Source of the DNA: a virus
Virus record (IMG/VR): IMGVR_UViG_3300003886_000264
Coordinates: 1-51,902 of that record
Strand: one strand, 5' to 3'
DNA: 51,902 nucleotides
Shown here: positions 19,369-26,366 of the stretch, piece after piece
How the letters are laid out: each line of letters opens with the position of its first letter
How positions within the stretch are numbered: position 1 is the stretch's first letter
Position numbers and translations under genes: made by a program
Notes under the pieces: generated by a model
Told to the model about the DNA's origin: nothing
Databases searched by the model: none
Seen by the model: the letters and a program-made list of their open reading frames with translations, nothing else

Positions 19369-19397
19369 AATATAATGATAAAAAAACAAAAAGTCAA
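19369..19397 (-). promoter_or_regulatory. Late promoter upstream of portal operon
   Basis: Reading the minus strand, TTGACT (19397-19392) is followed by exactly 17 nt and TATATT (19374-19369). The spacer is T-rich. It lies between the terminase stop and the 56-aa gene, about 41 nt before that start. Two other sites in the window have the same arrangement (24074-24102 and 29983-30011), which strengthens the call. Probably read by host polymerase, as no phage polymerase is seen. Confidence 0.75.
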
Positions 19398-19430
19398 GTA
19401 AAGATGCCTCTGACTTAAACTTTATTTTTT

Positions 19431-21203
19431 TTATGGTAAGACTGCATAAGCTTCAATATCTTTGTTTTTATCAATTTCTTCAAGAATTAAAGAGACTTTT
19501 TTCTTATTAGGACGAATATCTCCATATATATCAAGACCTATCTTGTCAGGACATTTCCCTAATATTTCTGCATTATGTAAAGCGTCTAATATATCAAGTG
19601 TACTATCAGGGAAAGTCTCTATCTGTTCCCTTACCTTTTTAATATACTTCATAGTACGTAGGAGTTCATAACGAGCAGCACTAAACCAATTAAGTAGTCC
19701 AACCTGTAACTTATACTCCTTATCATCTGTTGGGTGGTAAGGTAACATCCTAATCTTAACTCGTAATTTCGTAAGTAAATCCTTGATGTCATTATACCAA
19801 GCAAGTTGTTGCCCTGCATTCTCAATCACCACACCATCTGCATGATATTTAAGTATATGCCGAACTGCTTCCTCTACACCACCCTTCCGTCTCACTAATT
19901 GCAAGTCGTCAGCACTAATTGCCAATTTTGTACTTGCCTTTATCCGCAACTCCTCATCTTCATCATAATATCTATCCCTAATATCGAACTTCGCTAATGA
20001 GCAATCTATTACTCTACGCTGTCCATCACAACAAAAAGCTGTTGTAGTAATACAACCATCCGAAGACTTGCGTTTACTCGAGATAGCAGGGTCTAAACTG
20101 ACTATAATCATTGCATTATACTGCTGCTCAATTATATCTTCATTCTCATCTAATGTCTTTTTAATTATCCAGCTTATTCCATTCCTATGCTTATAAGCTC
20201 CATCAAACTCAACAATACGGAAATCTTTATCAGAAATAAGTTTATTATAGTACTCCATCATAAACCTTCGCAAACCACCAAGTTTAGGATGTCCTTCAAA
20301 CCATTTCTTAAGTTTCCCTACATATTCAATATCAAACCTTTTAGCCCAATCAGCAGTCTCTATTCCAGTAATAGGGTCAATCTTAGTAATCTGATAAAAC
20401 TGTTTCTTCCATCCTGTATTCTTTTCAGACAAGAGATGTTTTATTAGGCAGTTAGCGTGGACGTAGTTCCCTATATAGATAGTCATACCTTCTTTATCTA
20501 ATCCAGAGAACTGTTCTCCAAGTATCTCATCAGCATTATACTGACGCATAGTGGCAGTCTTTGTATTCTCTTTATTCTCAACATCATCATCAATATCTAA
20601 CTTAGGACGTCTATCCTTAATGTTAGCACCCCTTGTCGGTTGATTTAGCCCTACAGATTGGAAGATATAGCCATTTTTAAGAATCATAAACTTAGTAGTG
20701 TTCTTAAGCTTTTCATCTCTGACTTCTTTTATGGTTGGTTCAAGTCTGCCAAATAACTTGAGTACGTTAGGATTGATAAACTCAGCAGTTACATTAAGGA
20801 GTTTTTTCTCAGCATCTGGAGAATTCTTGGCTCTAAGTCGAATATAATCAATCTCAGGTAATAATTCGTCTTGATAGTATACTCCATATTGTCCTATTAA
20901 AAGGAAATAAAGTGGAAGGATTTTCCCAAACCAAGTAGACTTTGAACCCTCACGATAAGTACAGATAACGTGGCATCTGTCAACTTTAGTATCTCCCTTT
21001 TTATATTTTAATACTTCGTGGAGTGCTGGTCTAACCCAATTAGCTGTACCGAATTCACGCTTAAGGGCATTTGGGAAGAGTTCAAAGCCAAATCGTACAA
21101 TACCTAAGTCAGATGGTGAAGTATTAGATTGCCATCTTGGTAAGTATTTATACAGAAGTTTATTCTTAGGGTATTTCCTAAGCGGTTTGAGTTCATAAGT
21201 CAT
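19431..21203 (-). CDS. terL: Terminase large subunit, 590 aa
   Basis: ATPase and nuclease motifs are in the right order. A Walker-A-like YREGSKST sits at ~83-90 (variant, with Arg-Glu-Gly-Ser before Lys), and a Walker-B-like LDIDDDVE at ~202-209. A C-terminal RNase-H-type nuclease has SLDPAIS (Asp ~371), VVIENAG (Glu ~461) and LDILDALHNAE (Asp ~537/540). This is the DNA-packaging motor that pumps DNA through the portal and cuts it. It overlaps the 400-aa gene by 11 nt. Length is normal for podovirus TerL. Sequence after the stop leads into the late promoter rather than an obvious terminator. Confidence 0.92.
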   Translation of the reverse strand: MTYELKPLRKYPKNKLLYKYLPRWQSNTSPSDLGIVRFGFELFPNALKREFGTANWVRPALHEVLKYKKGDTKVDRCHVICTYREGSKSTWFGKILPLYFLLIGQYGVYYQDELLPEIDYIRLRAKNSPDAEKKLLNVTAEFINPNVLKLFGRLEPTIKEVRDEKLKNTTKFMILKNGYIFQSVGLNQPTRGANIKDRRPKLDIDDDVENKENTKTATMRQYNADEILGEQFSGLDKEGMTIYIGNYVHANCLIKHLLSEKNTGWKKQFYQITKIDPITGIETADWAKRFDIEYVGKLKKWFEGHPKLGGLRRFMMEYYNKLISDKDFRIVEFDGAYKHRNGISWIIKKTLDENEDIIEQQYNAMIIVSLDPAISSKRKSSDGCITTTAFCCDGQRRVIDCSLAKFDIRDRYYDEDEELRIKASTKLAISADDLQLVRRKGGVEEAVRHILKYHADGVVIENAGQQLAWYNDIKDLLTKLRVKIRMLPYHPTDDKEYKLQVGLLNWFSAARYELLRTMKYIKKVREQIETFPDSTLDILDALHNAEILGKCPDKIGLDIYGDIRPNKKKVSLILEEIDKNKDIEAYAVLP

Positions 21204-22395
21204 CTATTGCAGAAAGTTTAGACATCCCATCAAAATCAACAGCATCAACATCTTCTCGCAATACATCAAGTTGTCTTACTTTTTCTTTCTTCTCTTCTTT
21301 TGATAAATCATAAGGTGGCTTAAGAATAGTAAATTCATTAGTCTCTACTACCTTTTCTGGAGGCGCAGGAACATCATCAAGAAGTTCTATATCAATACTA
21401 TCTTCAGTTTCCTCTTTCTTGATAGCGAATCCTTTCTTATCGTTTTTCTCTATAAGCTTAGGACTTTTAGCCCCATCTATAAGTTTACTCTCTCCAACTG
21501 ATACAGTCTCATCTGATTCTCTAATATTAAGTATAGCATCATATACTTTAAGAGAATCATCAGTAGTCCCATCCGTAAGAGATTTGTCAAAGATAAGTTT
21601 TGCCATTTCTACCATCTCTTTGTCAGGTATCTCTGTCTTAAATGCTTTTTGTAAATCACCCATTAGATATGCAAGCTCCTTTCTAAATAGCTCTCTAAAT
21701 CTTTTTGTTTGTACTATCTTCTCTCTATCATCTTTTCGTATAGTCAGACCATAAATTTTCTTGACGGCATCGTCCAACTTGAGATAGGTGTCTGAGAGAG
21801 GATTAAATAATAAGTGGAAAAGGCGAACATCACGGACAGTTGCTCTTTTCCTTTCCAGTAACGCTTTAAGTCGTTCGTCATAAGTGCTTCTTTCTCTAAC
21901 GCCTTCAACAACACTTGAGGGGTTTTTGAATTGGTCTTTAACAGCTGCTGTAAGGTTCCAGCGAGATATGGAAAGCATTTCAATTCCGTTAGAGAAAAAA
22001 CAAAGATAGTGATTTCTTGCGGAGAGGATAAGGTGGAGCTGGATAAAGCAGTTGTCTGTTGGAATTGCTCTTCCTTCTTCGTCAAGCTCCCAATGGATAA
22101 TCCCTTTTTCAACTCCTGCTGAAGCCAGACTTTTAGGGACAAACTTTTCTCCTGTAGCCACGAAGACATTGACATCACTAACTTGGCAAAATTTATTCCT
22201 GCCCTGCAAGCCATACTTCTTAGTAAACCCAAGAAAGTCTTCAACCCCTCTGATAATATGGAATGTTGTAAGTTCATTCTTAGTTATATGCTCCTTTAAC
22301 TCTTTTTTTGAATGGAAGATATACATTGGCTGTGATACATTCAAGTATTTAGGGCTAACTCCTCCATCTTTTTTTCTTAAATCTACTTTTCTCAT
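21193..22395 (-). CDS. Terminase-adjacent protein, 400 aa, unknown
   Basis: Sits between the 175-aa gene (ATGA overlap at its start) and terL (11-nt overlap), so it is coupled to both. The N-terminal half is mixed alpha/beta with several Cys and Trp residues. The C-terminal third (~270-400) is acidic and low complexity, rich in Glu/Asp/Ser/Lys, with a DDL tail (MSKLSAIDDL). No motif is recognised. Tight coupling with TerL suggests a packaging role such as a large-form small terminase or a DNA-recognition factor, but a DNA-metabolism role is equally possible. Confidence 0.5.
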   Translation of the reverse strand: MRKVDLRKKDGGVSPKYLNVSQPMYIFHSKKELKEHITKNELTTFHIIRGVEDFLGFTKKYGLQGRNKFCQVSDVNVFVATGEKFVPKSLASAGVEKGIIHWELDEEGRAIPTDNCFIQLHLILSARNHYLCFFSNGIEMLSISRWNLTAAVKDQFKNPSSVVEGVRERSTYDERLKALLERKRATVRDVRLFHLLFNPLSDTYLKLDDAVKKIYGLTIRKDDREKIVQTKRFRELFRKELAYLMGDLQKAFKTEIPDKEMVEMAKLIFDKSLTDGTTDDSLKVYDAILNIRESDETVSVGESKLIDGAKSPKLIEKNDKKGFAIKKEETEDSIDIELLDDVPAPPEKVVETNEFTILKPPYDLSKEEKKEKVRQLDVLREDVDAVDFDGMSKLSAIDDL

Positions 22396-22919
22396 CCTCT
22401 TATTAAGCTATCAAGCTCCTCCTCAGTGTACTGCATCGCTATATCAACTGGCGGATCTTTCTTCTCTTCACCTAAATGAGCATCTCCATAAGACTCTAAC
22501 CTTTTTTGCAGAGTCTTATCATCCTCTAAATCTGTTCCTATCACTGGTTTAAGAAGACTAACCAACTTCTTTACCCCCAAGTCGATAGACTGTAATATAC
22601 TAATAGTGCTCTTAGTATGTTCAATCCGTAATCGAGTAAGCTGAAAATCAAGAAAACCCATACCTTCAATATCTGACCAAAAGCCAGCATCTTTGTCGGC
22701 AATAGGTTTAATAAGCTTATAATCAAACCCAACAAGTATAGCAAATTCCATAAGCAAATTACCCAAGTCTTCTCCCTCTTCCATTTCCATAACTTCCCAA
22801 AACTTGTAGAGGGTCGTTGCTCGCTGAATATCTGTTTCTGGGGCATTAGCTTCTTTAAGTTTTTGTAAACTTTCATAAGCTTCTTCTTTTTTTACTAAGA
22901 ATTTAGAAACTGTCTCCAT
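22392..22919 (-). CDS. Small terminase candidate, 175 aa
   Basis: Starts at ATG 22919 (METVSKFLVKKEEAYESLQK) with AAGGAGAAG upstream; its stop overlaps the next start by 4 nt. All-helical and acidic, with an N-terminal coiled-coil-like stretch, a hydrophobic centre (LGNLLMEFAILVGFDYKLIK) and a long C-terminal helix. Size and position two genes before terL fit a small terminase subunit, but no helix-turn-helix is clear. A GC-richer foldable island lies directly upstream (22920-23100), which would suit a packaging site next to its recognition gene. Speculative. Confidence 0.4.
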   Translation of the reverse strand: METVSKFLVKKEEAYESLQKLKEANAPETDIQRATTLYKFWEVMEMEEGEDLGNLLMEFAILVGFDYKLIKPIADKDAGFWSDIEGMGFLDFQLTRLRIEHTKSTISILQSIDLGVKKLVSLLKPVIGTDLEDDKTLQKRLESYGDAHLGEEKKDPPVDIAMQYTEEELDSLIRG

Positions 22920-23100
22920 TATTTTTCTTCTCCTTTATATATTAAGTGATGGTTTATTAAACTTGGCATATTCGTTTATTCGTAGCTACTGAGGAGTCGA
23001 GCCACTGCAGTTAGCTGTTTCTCCCTTCGCCCAAAATCTACGTGCTTGAAGGACACTCGAGTCTCTCCGACAAGACAGGCAGATTTCCTTGCAAATATAT
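22920..23100 (-). other. GC-richer foldable intergenic island (structured RNA or packaging site candidate)
   Basis: About 120 bases (22981-23075) are clearly GC-richer than the surroundings and hold nested inverted repeats on the minus strand. GTCTTG pairs with CAAG(C)AC around a GGA/TCC helix. CGTAG pairs with CTACG, enclosing GGGAG/CTCCT and AGC/GCT. The region also contains the palindromes ACTCGAGT and ACTGCAGT. No open reading frame of credible size exists here and it does not fit a tRNA cloverleaf. It lies between the 94-aa gene and the small-terminase candidate. It could be an mRNA structure, a small RNA or a pac/cos-type site. Confidence 0.4.
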
Positions 23101-23385
23101 TCAAGATAACTCACCATCACTATCTTTAGTATTATTTATTGCTCTTTTTAAAGCATCATCTATTAGTGCTCTATTTATTCGCTGTATAGAGGCACTCAAT
23201 TCATTCATAAGCAATATCTCTACATTAGGAGAAAGATTAAAGATTTCTACACTAAAGCCAATTTCTAATCTTTCTGTAAACTTAGGTTTTTCTGTCATAA
23301 CCACAGTCTCTTCTCCTTTTTCAGTAGGTTCTCCTACTTCATCTATGATTTCTCCAACACTTACATCTATCCATACTGCGTGCAT
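23101..23385 (-). CDS. Unknown small protein, 94 aa
   Basis: ATG at 23385 has a strong GGAGGT site 5 nt upstream that lies inside the preceding small gene; the two overlap by 19 nt. The N-terminal half is acidic (GEIIDEVGEPTEKGEETVVM). The C-terminal half contains a helix ending in RALIDDALKRAINN. No membrane segment or metal motif. It belongs to the RyR-headed group at the start of the minus unit. Function unknown. Confidence 0.55.
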   Translation of the reverse strand: MHAVWIDVSVGEIIDEVGEPTEKGEETVVMTEKPKFTERLEIGFSVEIFNLSPNVEILLMNELSASIQRINRALIDDALKRAINNTKDSDGELS

Positions 23386-23621
23386 TTAACCTCCTGAAAT
23401 TCAGGGTATCTAAATTTCCAATCTTCAACTATCCCCTTATTCCCTTTTGATAACATTTCTAAAAGAGGCATTTTTGCATACTCCCTAAGTCTATCTTGAA
23501 TAAGTACAGAGTCATATAAACCAGTCGGCTCAGACAAAGGTGTTCTGAACCAACTGACTGGTTTAACGGACAAGGCAGCGATAGCGAGTCCCAAACTCCT
23601 TAAAAACGTTCTTCTATGCAA
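23367..23621 (-). CDS. Tat-signal-like protein with major-capsid N-arm motifs, 84 aa
   Basis: I start it at TTG 23621, 6 nt after GAGG and overlapping the RyR stop. A GTG at 23624 is the alternative; the frame is open further up inside the RyR gene. The N-terminus reads HRRTFLRSLGLAIAALSV, close to the twin-arginine consensus (S/T)RRxFLK plus a hydrophobic core. After a short linker come GLYDSVLIQDRLREYA (residues ~34-49) and EDWKFRYPEF, matching the capsid protein motifs GLYDLSNVQDRLRIYA and TDWEFRYPEF. Between the motifs the sequence differs and is shorter. It looks like an exported or membrane-targeted fragment of a capsid arm, or a remnant of a capsid gene duplication. Function unknown. 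Confidence 0.6.
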   Translation of the reverse strand: MHRRTFLRSLGLAIAALSVKPVSWFRTPLSEPTGLYDSVLIQDRLREYAKMPLLEMLSKGNKGIVEDWKFRYPEFQEVKCTQYG

Positions 23622-24036
23622 CACTTCCCTCAATCCTACCTGTAAAAGCTCCTTCTTCTTCAACAGGGACAACTATAAATGGTCTTAAAGAACCAATTAT
23701 CCCTTTAAAAAGATGGTCTTTAGCTTGCTGCTGAGAAGATAATTCATTAAAAGGAAGCAAACAAGGATGAGTTTTCAATTCTGCATCTTTCGTATGTCCC
23801 CAGACCCATCCAGTTCTGATTTTATCTCTCGTCCAGTTATCATGAGCAGCAGACTCACTCGCATCAGGATTACTCAGATGAAATTTAACTCCATCAACAG
23901 CACTAACTTTCTGCCATACTGGAGCATTTTCCCAACTATCCTGTGAATGGTCTTTATCCAGCGCACAGAAAACCTTATTCGCTTCGTGACATATTTGTGC
24001 CACATCTACTACTGATAAAAAAGTCCCTTCTTTCAT
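23614..24036 (-). CDS. RyR-domain protein, 140 aa
   Basis: ATG at 24036 with AAGGAGA 5 nt upstream. The sequence matches the prokaryotic/phage RyR (ryanodine-receptor repeat) domain: CHEANKVFCALDKDHSQDSW, then W..VSAVDGVKFHL, then HDNWTRDKIRTGWVWG, K..HPCLLPFNEL and the ending AKDHLFKGIIGSL. Conserved features are the paired Trp residues, the Lys-Thr-His-Pro-Cys stretch and the KDHLF helix. RyR domains are ~90 aa and occur alone in many phages; a ligand-sensing role (nucleotide-type small molecules) has been proposed but is not settled. It is the first gene after the 24.1-kb minus promoter. Confidence 0.82.
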   Translation of the reverse strand: MKEGTFLSVVDVAQICHEANKVFCALDKDHSQDSWENAPVWQKVSAVDGVKFHLSNPDASESAAHDNWTRDKIRTGWVWGHTKDAELKTHPCLLPFNELSSQQQAKDHLFKGIIGSLRPFIVVPVEEEGAFTGRIEGSVA

Positions 24037-24073
24037 AGCGTCTCCTTTTCATAAAGTTAAAAAATATTTGACC

Positions 24074-24102
24074 AATATAAAGAATTATAAACATTTTGTC
24101 AA
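24074..24102 (-). promoter_or_regulatory. Promoter of the minus-strand unit
   Basis: On the minus strand TTGACA (24102-24097) is followed by 17 nt and TATATT (24079-24074), ending 37 nt before the RyR start codon. This is a near-perfect primary-sigma promoter and the same pattern as at 19369-19397 and 29983-30011. It should drive the RyR-to-terminase group and possibly everything downstream on this strand. Confidence 0.8.
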
Positions 24103-24601
24103 GTCCTTACGGCTATCCTTATAAAAAAAATTTTTTTACTATCAAGTCTCCTTAAGTTACAAATCTAAAAAAAGCAGTTTTTGCATTATATAAGCTTATA
24201 AGCTCTTATATATAAAGAAAACAAACAAAAAAAAACTTCTTCAAGAGTGAGACGACTTCTTAGAGAACTACTCACCCCCGAAATAACTAACTATATATAA
24301 GAGAAGAAGTATAATGCGTAGTAAAGTGCGTATAATATAAGTATATAAACTATACAAATAAAATATAGGGAAGTAAAACTATATATAATGCGTATATATA
24401 AGAGATAAGCGTATAAGTTATTATATAGTGCTTAATATAATATATATAAGTAATATAATACCTGAAAACTAAAATGTATGCGTGTGTAAGTAGTGCATTT
24501 ATTGGTTTATAAAATCCCTTTCCCCCCCTATGCCTTTTTTTGTGGACTATCTTTTGGAGTAGTGTTATACTATATACTATTGCTTACTATTAACTATATA
24601 T

Positions 24602-24644
24602 ATGCATCATAACAAGGCACTGATACAATACAAATGCATCATAA
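24602..24644. repeat. Pair of ATGCATCATAA direct repeats
   Basis: Two exact 11-bp copies at 24602-24612 and 24634-24644, with a period of 32 bp (about three helix turns). They sit in the middle of the control region, so a regulator or origin-binding protein could bind both on one face of the helix. Short AT-rich motifs recur by chance here, so the weight is modest. Confidence 0.4.
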
Positions 24645-24843
24645 TAGAGCATTATATATATAAGATAGTATTATATTATTAAGTATTGTGCATATATATA
24701 ATTGTACTTACGCAATACTCCTCTATTATAAACAATTGCTTTAACTATACCTTTCATAATGCACCTAATATATAAACAAACGTACACTTATATTATAGTG
24801 CTTATCCATTCCTTTATATATATATATGATGTATCAATATGAT

Positions 24844-24928
24844 AATATGCTTCATTTTGGCAACTCGTTGTATTATAATAGTTTAGGGTAAGTTTCGGTA
24901 AAATATACCGGAAATATGCTTCATTTTG
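24844..24928 (+). repeat. 16-bp direct repeat AATATGCTTCATTTTG, two copies
   Basis: Exact copies at 24844-24859 and 24913-24928, 69 bp apart. Both end in TTTG placed 19 nt before a -7-like box (see the two promoter entries). A 16-bp exact repeat is long enough to be meaningful even in AT-rich DNA. The part upstream of TTTG may bind an activator. Confidence 0.7.
24856..24886 (+). promoter_or_regulatory. Early promoter candidate P1 (FCB-type -33/-7)
   Basis: TTTG at 24856-24859, a 19-nt spacer, then TAGTTTAG at 24879-24886. This matches the Bacteroidota-type pattern TTTG-N19-TAnnTTTG at all but one base. It is built on the first copy of the 16-bp repeat and points at the first plus-strand gene. 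Confidence 0.5.
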
Positions 24929-24955
24929 ATATTTATATAGTCTTCAATATCTTTG
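24925..24955 (+). promoter_or_regulatory. Early promoter candidate P2 (FCB-type -33/-7)
   Basis: TTTG at 24925-24928, a 19-nt spacer, then TATCTTTG at 24948-24955: a full match to TTTG-N19-TAnnTTTG. It is built on the second copy of the 16-bp repeat and would give a leader of about 160 nt before the gene at 25120. Confidence 0.6.
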
Positions 24956-25119
24956 CTTTACGCATTAAAAATGCATTATATTGACTTGGCACATACATTG
25001 CAATGCATACCGAAAATACGGACGGTTAAGATAGTTCATTTAGTCTTTAGTGTAGTTATATAAGTTTATAACGGCATATAAAATGCCACTACTTAATAAC
25101 TAAATGAAAGAGGTATATT

Positions 25120-25596
25120 ATGAATACCATTAGAATCTTAACGTCAGAACCTTTAGAAGTAAACTATACTTCTATGTTGGACATACAGCTTGCAATTGGT
25201 AAAGCTGGGCTGGGCAATATGGGCAATGCTGAAGCAATGAAAGCTAATAGCGAAGTTTATATTGAAGTACCGGCAGGCACACCTAAGAATAGGTTGTCAG
25301 AGCTTGATACAATTGTTAAAACCTTTAACTTCGCTGGAGTAGTGGAAGGCGAGGAGGGTTGGGAAAAAGGCGGTTTTGGTTCAAAAGTGGACTGGAACAC
25401 TGACGAGCCACTGATACACAGAGGTGTTGATGTAAGCAATCCTGAAAAAACTGCAAAGGTTCGGAAGGTTATAGCGATGTTCCAAGCTGCCACTGAAGAG
25501 TGGAAAGAGTTGAAGTCTGAAGGGACTGTTGGAGTGGACGGAAATTTCCACATTAAAACACTGGCGAAGTACCGTAAAACAAGAGGCAACAAATAA
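25120..25596 (+). CDS. First early gene, 158 aa, unknown
   Basis: ATG at 25120 with AAAGAGG 7 nt upstream, inside the TAAATGAAAG leader motif. Soluble, slightly acidic, Gly/Ala-rich in the first half (IQLAIGKAGLGNMGNAEAMK) and Lys/Arg-rich at the very end (KTLAKYRKTRGNK), so nucleic-acid contact is possible. It is the promoter-proximal gene and is followed by a strong terminator, so it should be made early and in excess over what follows. That fits a host-takeover or abundant DNA-binding protein, but no family is recognised. Confidence 0.75.
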   Translation: MNTIRILTSEPLEVNYTSMLDIQLAIGKAGLGNMGNAEAMKANSEVYIEVPAGTPKNRLSELDTIVKTFNFAGVVEGEEGWEKGGFGSKVDWNTDEPLIHRGVDVSNPEKTAKVRKVIAMFQAATEEWKELKSEGTVGVDGNFHIKTLAKYRKTRGNK

Positions 25597-25611
25597 GACC
25601 TCAGAGCTAAG

Positions 25612-25636
25612 AGCCCTCGAAAGAGGGCTTTTTTTT
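25612..25636 (+). terminator. Rho-independent terminator after first early gene
   Basis: Perfect 7-bp stem AGCCCTC / GAGGGCT with a GAAA tetraloop, followed directly by a run of eight T (25629-25636). It starts 16 nt after the stop at 25596. A strong hairpin; the genes beyond need read-through, antitermination or another promoter. Confidence 0.9.
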
Positions 25637-25756
25637 ATCCATTCTTTTTGATTGATACTAAGCAATTATTATATAAAGCATTTGTACTATATAAGCAATA
25701 TTTTGGCATAATATTTGCTGTATTATTTGATTAAAACATTTCAGAAAGCACACTTA

Positions 25757-25993
25757 ATGAATAGGATAGTAAAGACTGAAGTTAAAGCTTGGGATAGCTT
25801 CAAATATTTAGAAGTATTTGATATTATCTCTTTTTATTCCACAGGCGAAATCAAAGAAGTAAAATCCTCTGGGTATTTTATAAGCAAATATGATAGAGAC
25901 AAATTAACTCAAGAGCAAACTGCTACCTCGTTAAGTGCATCTTTATATTATAATAAAGAAATTATATACCTTAATATAAAACAATTTGATTAA
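25757..25993 (+). CDS. Small early protein, 78 aa, unknown
   Basis: I start at ATG 25757 (MNRIVKTEVKAWDSF); the frame is open upstream to a TTG at 25715. No strong ribosome site is visible at either start. The protein is polar with Tyr/Lys/Ser and a C-terminal beta-like stretch (ASLYYNKEIIYLNIKQFD). It lies just beyond the first terminator. Unknown function and only moderate support that it is translated. Confidence 0.4.
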   Translation: MNRIVKTEVKAWDSFKYLEVFDIISFYSTGEIKEVKSSGYFISKYDRDKLTQEQTATSLSASLYYNKEIIYLNIKQFD

Positions 25994-26123
25994 GCTTATT
26001 ATGGAACACTTATTATATTATTATTCTTATAATCATATATGCAAAACAATTGGAAAGCCAATAAAGTATATCTTTATAATACACAGATATACTTATATTT
26101 ATAACTAAATGAAAGGAGAAAAA

Positions 26124-26345
26124 ATGACTACTTCAGAAAAGCTTGAACAGCTTTGTAAACTCGAGGGACTGTCTGAAAATATGCTACTTAAAAGAGCTGT
26201 AATGGAAGACGTTTGTTCCGGCATCTGTATGAATGATGACTGTGATTATGTCACAGAGTGTGAACCAGATGCAAGCAAAAACTATTGCGAAGAGTGTAAC
26301 ACTCATACAGTAACATCCTGCTTAATATTAGCAGGCATTGGATAA
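26124..26345 (+). CDS. Small Cys-rich putative zinc-binding protein, 73 aa
   Basis: The ATG at 26124 lies behind AAAGGAG; the frame opens earlier at 26109, but that ATG is part of the leader motif. The C-terminal half carries CSGICMNDDCDYVTECEPD, then NYCEECNTHTVTSC, giving two or more Cys pairs of a zinc-ribbon kind. Small proteins with this GIC.N..CDY.TE.EPD...(W/Y)CE.C pattern are common in phages and bacteria and remain uncharacterised. It probably binds zinc and a nucleic acid or protein partner; that is inference. Confidence 0.7.
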   Translation: MTTSEKLEQLCKLEGLSENMLLKRAVMEDVCSGICMNDDCDYVTECEPDASKNYCEECNTHTVTSCLILAGIG

Positions 26346-26366
26346 ACTAAATGAAAGGGTCGAAAT

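Larger units (their letters stand above)
24103..25119. other. AT-rich divergent control region, no genes (origin candidate)
   Basis: About 1 kb without a credible gene on either strand, made largely of TATATA runs. It holds repeated short motifs: GCATTATAT three times (24183, 24649, 24973), TATAGTGCTTA twice, AATGCGTA twice (with a related GTGCGTATAAT nearby), ATGCATCATAA twice 32 bp apart, and a 16-bp direct repeat 69 bp apart. Small inverted repeats include TTTCGGTA/TACCGGAAA (24893-24914). Poly-A/T tracts lie at 24121-24140 and 24230-24240. It separates the two divergent units and carries promoters for both. Repeats plus AT-richness also fit a replication origin, but no DnaA-box cluster was recognised. 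Confidence 0.6.

Noticed and set aside
21744-22552. Open frames of 177 and 166 aa overlapping the 400-aa gene
   Set aside because: Out of frame with the coupled operon; no ribosome sites; composition typical of frame shadows.
22920-23100. tRNA gene in the GC-richer island
   Set aside because: I tried both strands; segments such as GGCTCGACTCC resemble a T-arm but the 5-bp stems do not pair and no acceptor or anticodon arm fits.
24962-25010. Sigma-70 promoter TTGACT at 24981 for the first early gene
   Set aside because: The hexamer is good but the -10 position at 17 nt reads TGCATA; the TTTG-type pair upstream fits better.
24103-25119. CRISPR array in the repeat-rich region
   Set aside because: Repeats are only 9-16 bp, irregularly spaced, and without unique spacers of constant length.
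25715-25756. TTG-initiated longer form of the 78-aa gene
   Set aside because: No ribosome site at the TTG and the added residues look like translated spacer; the ATG at 25757 is preferred though also weak.
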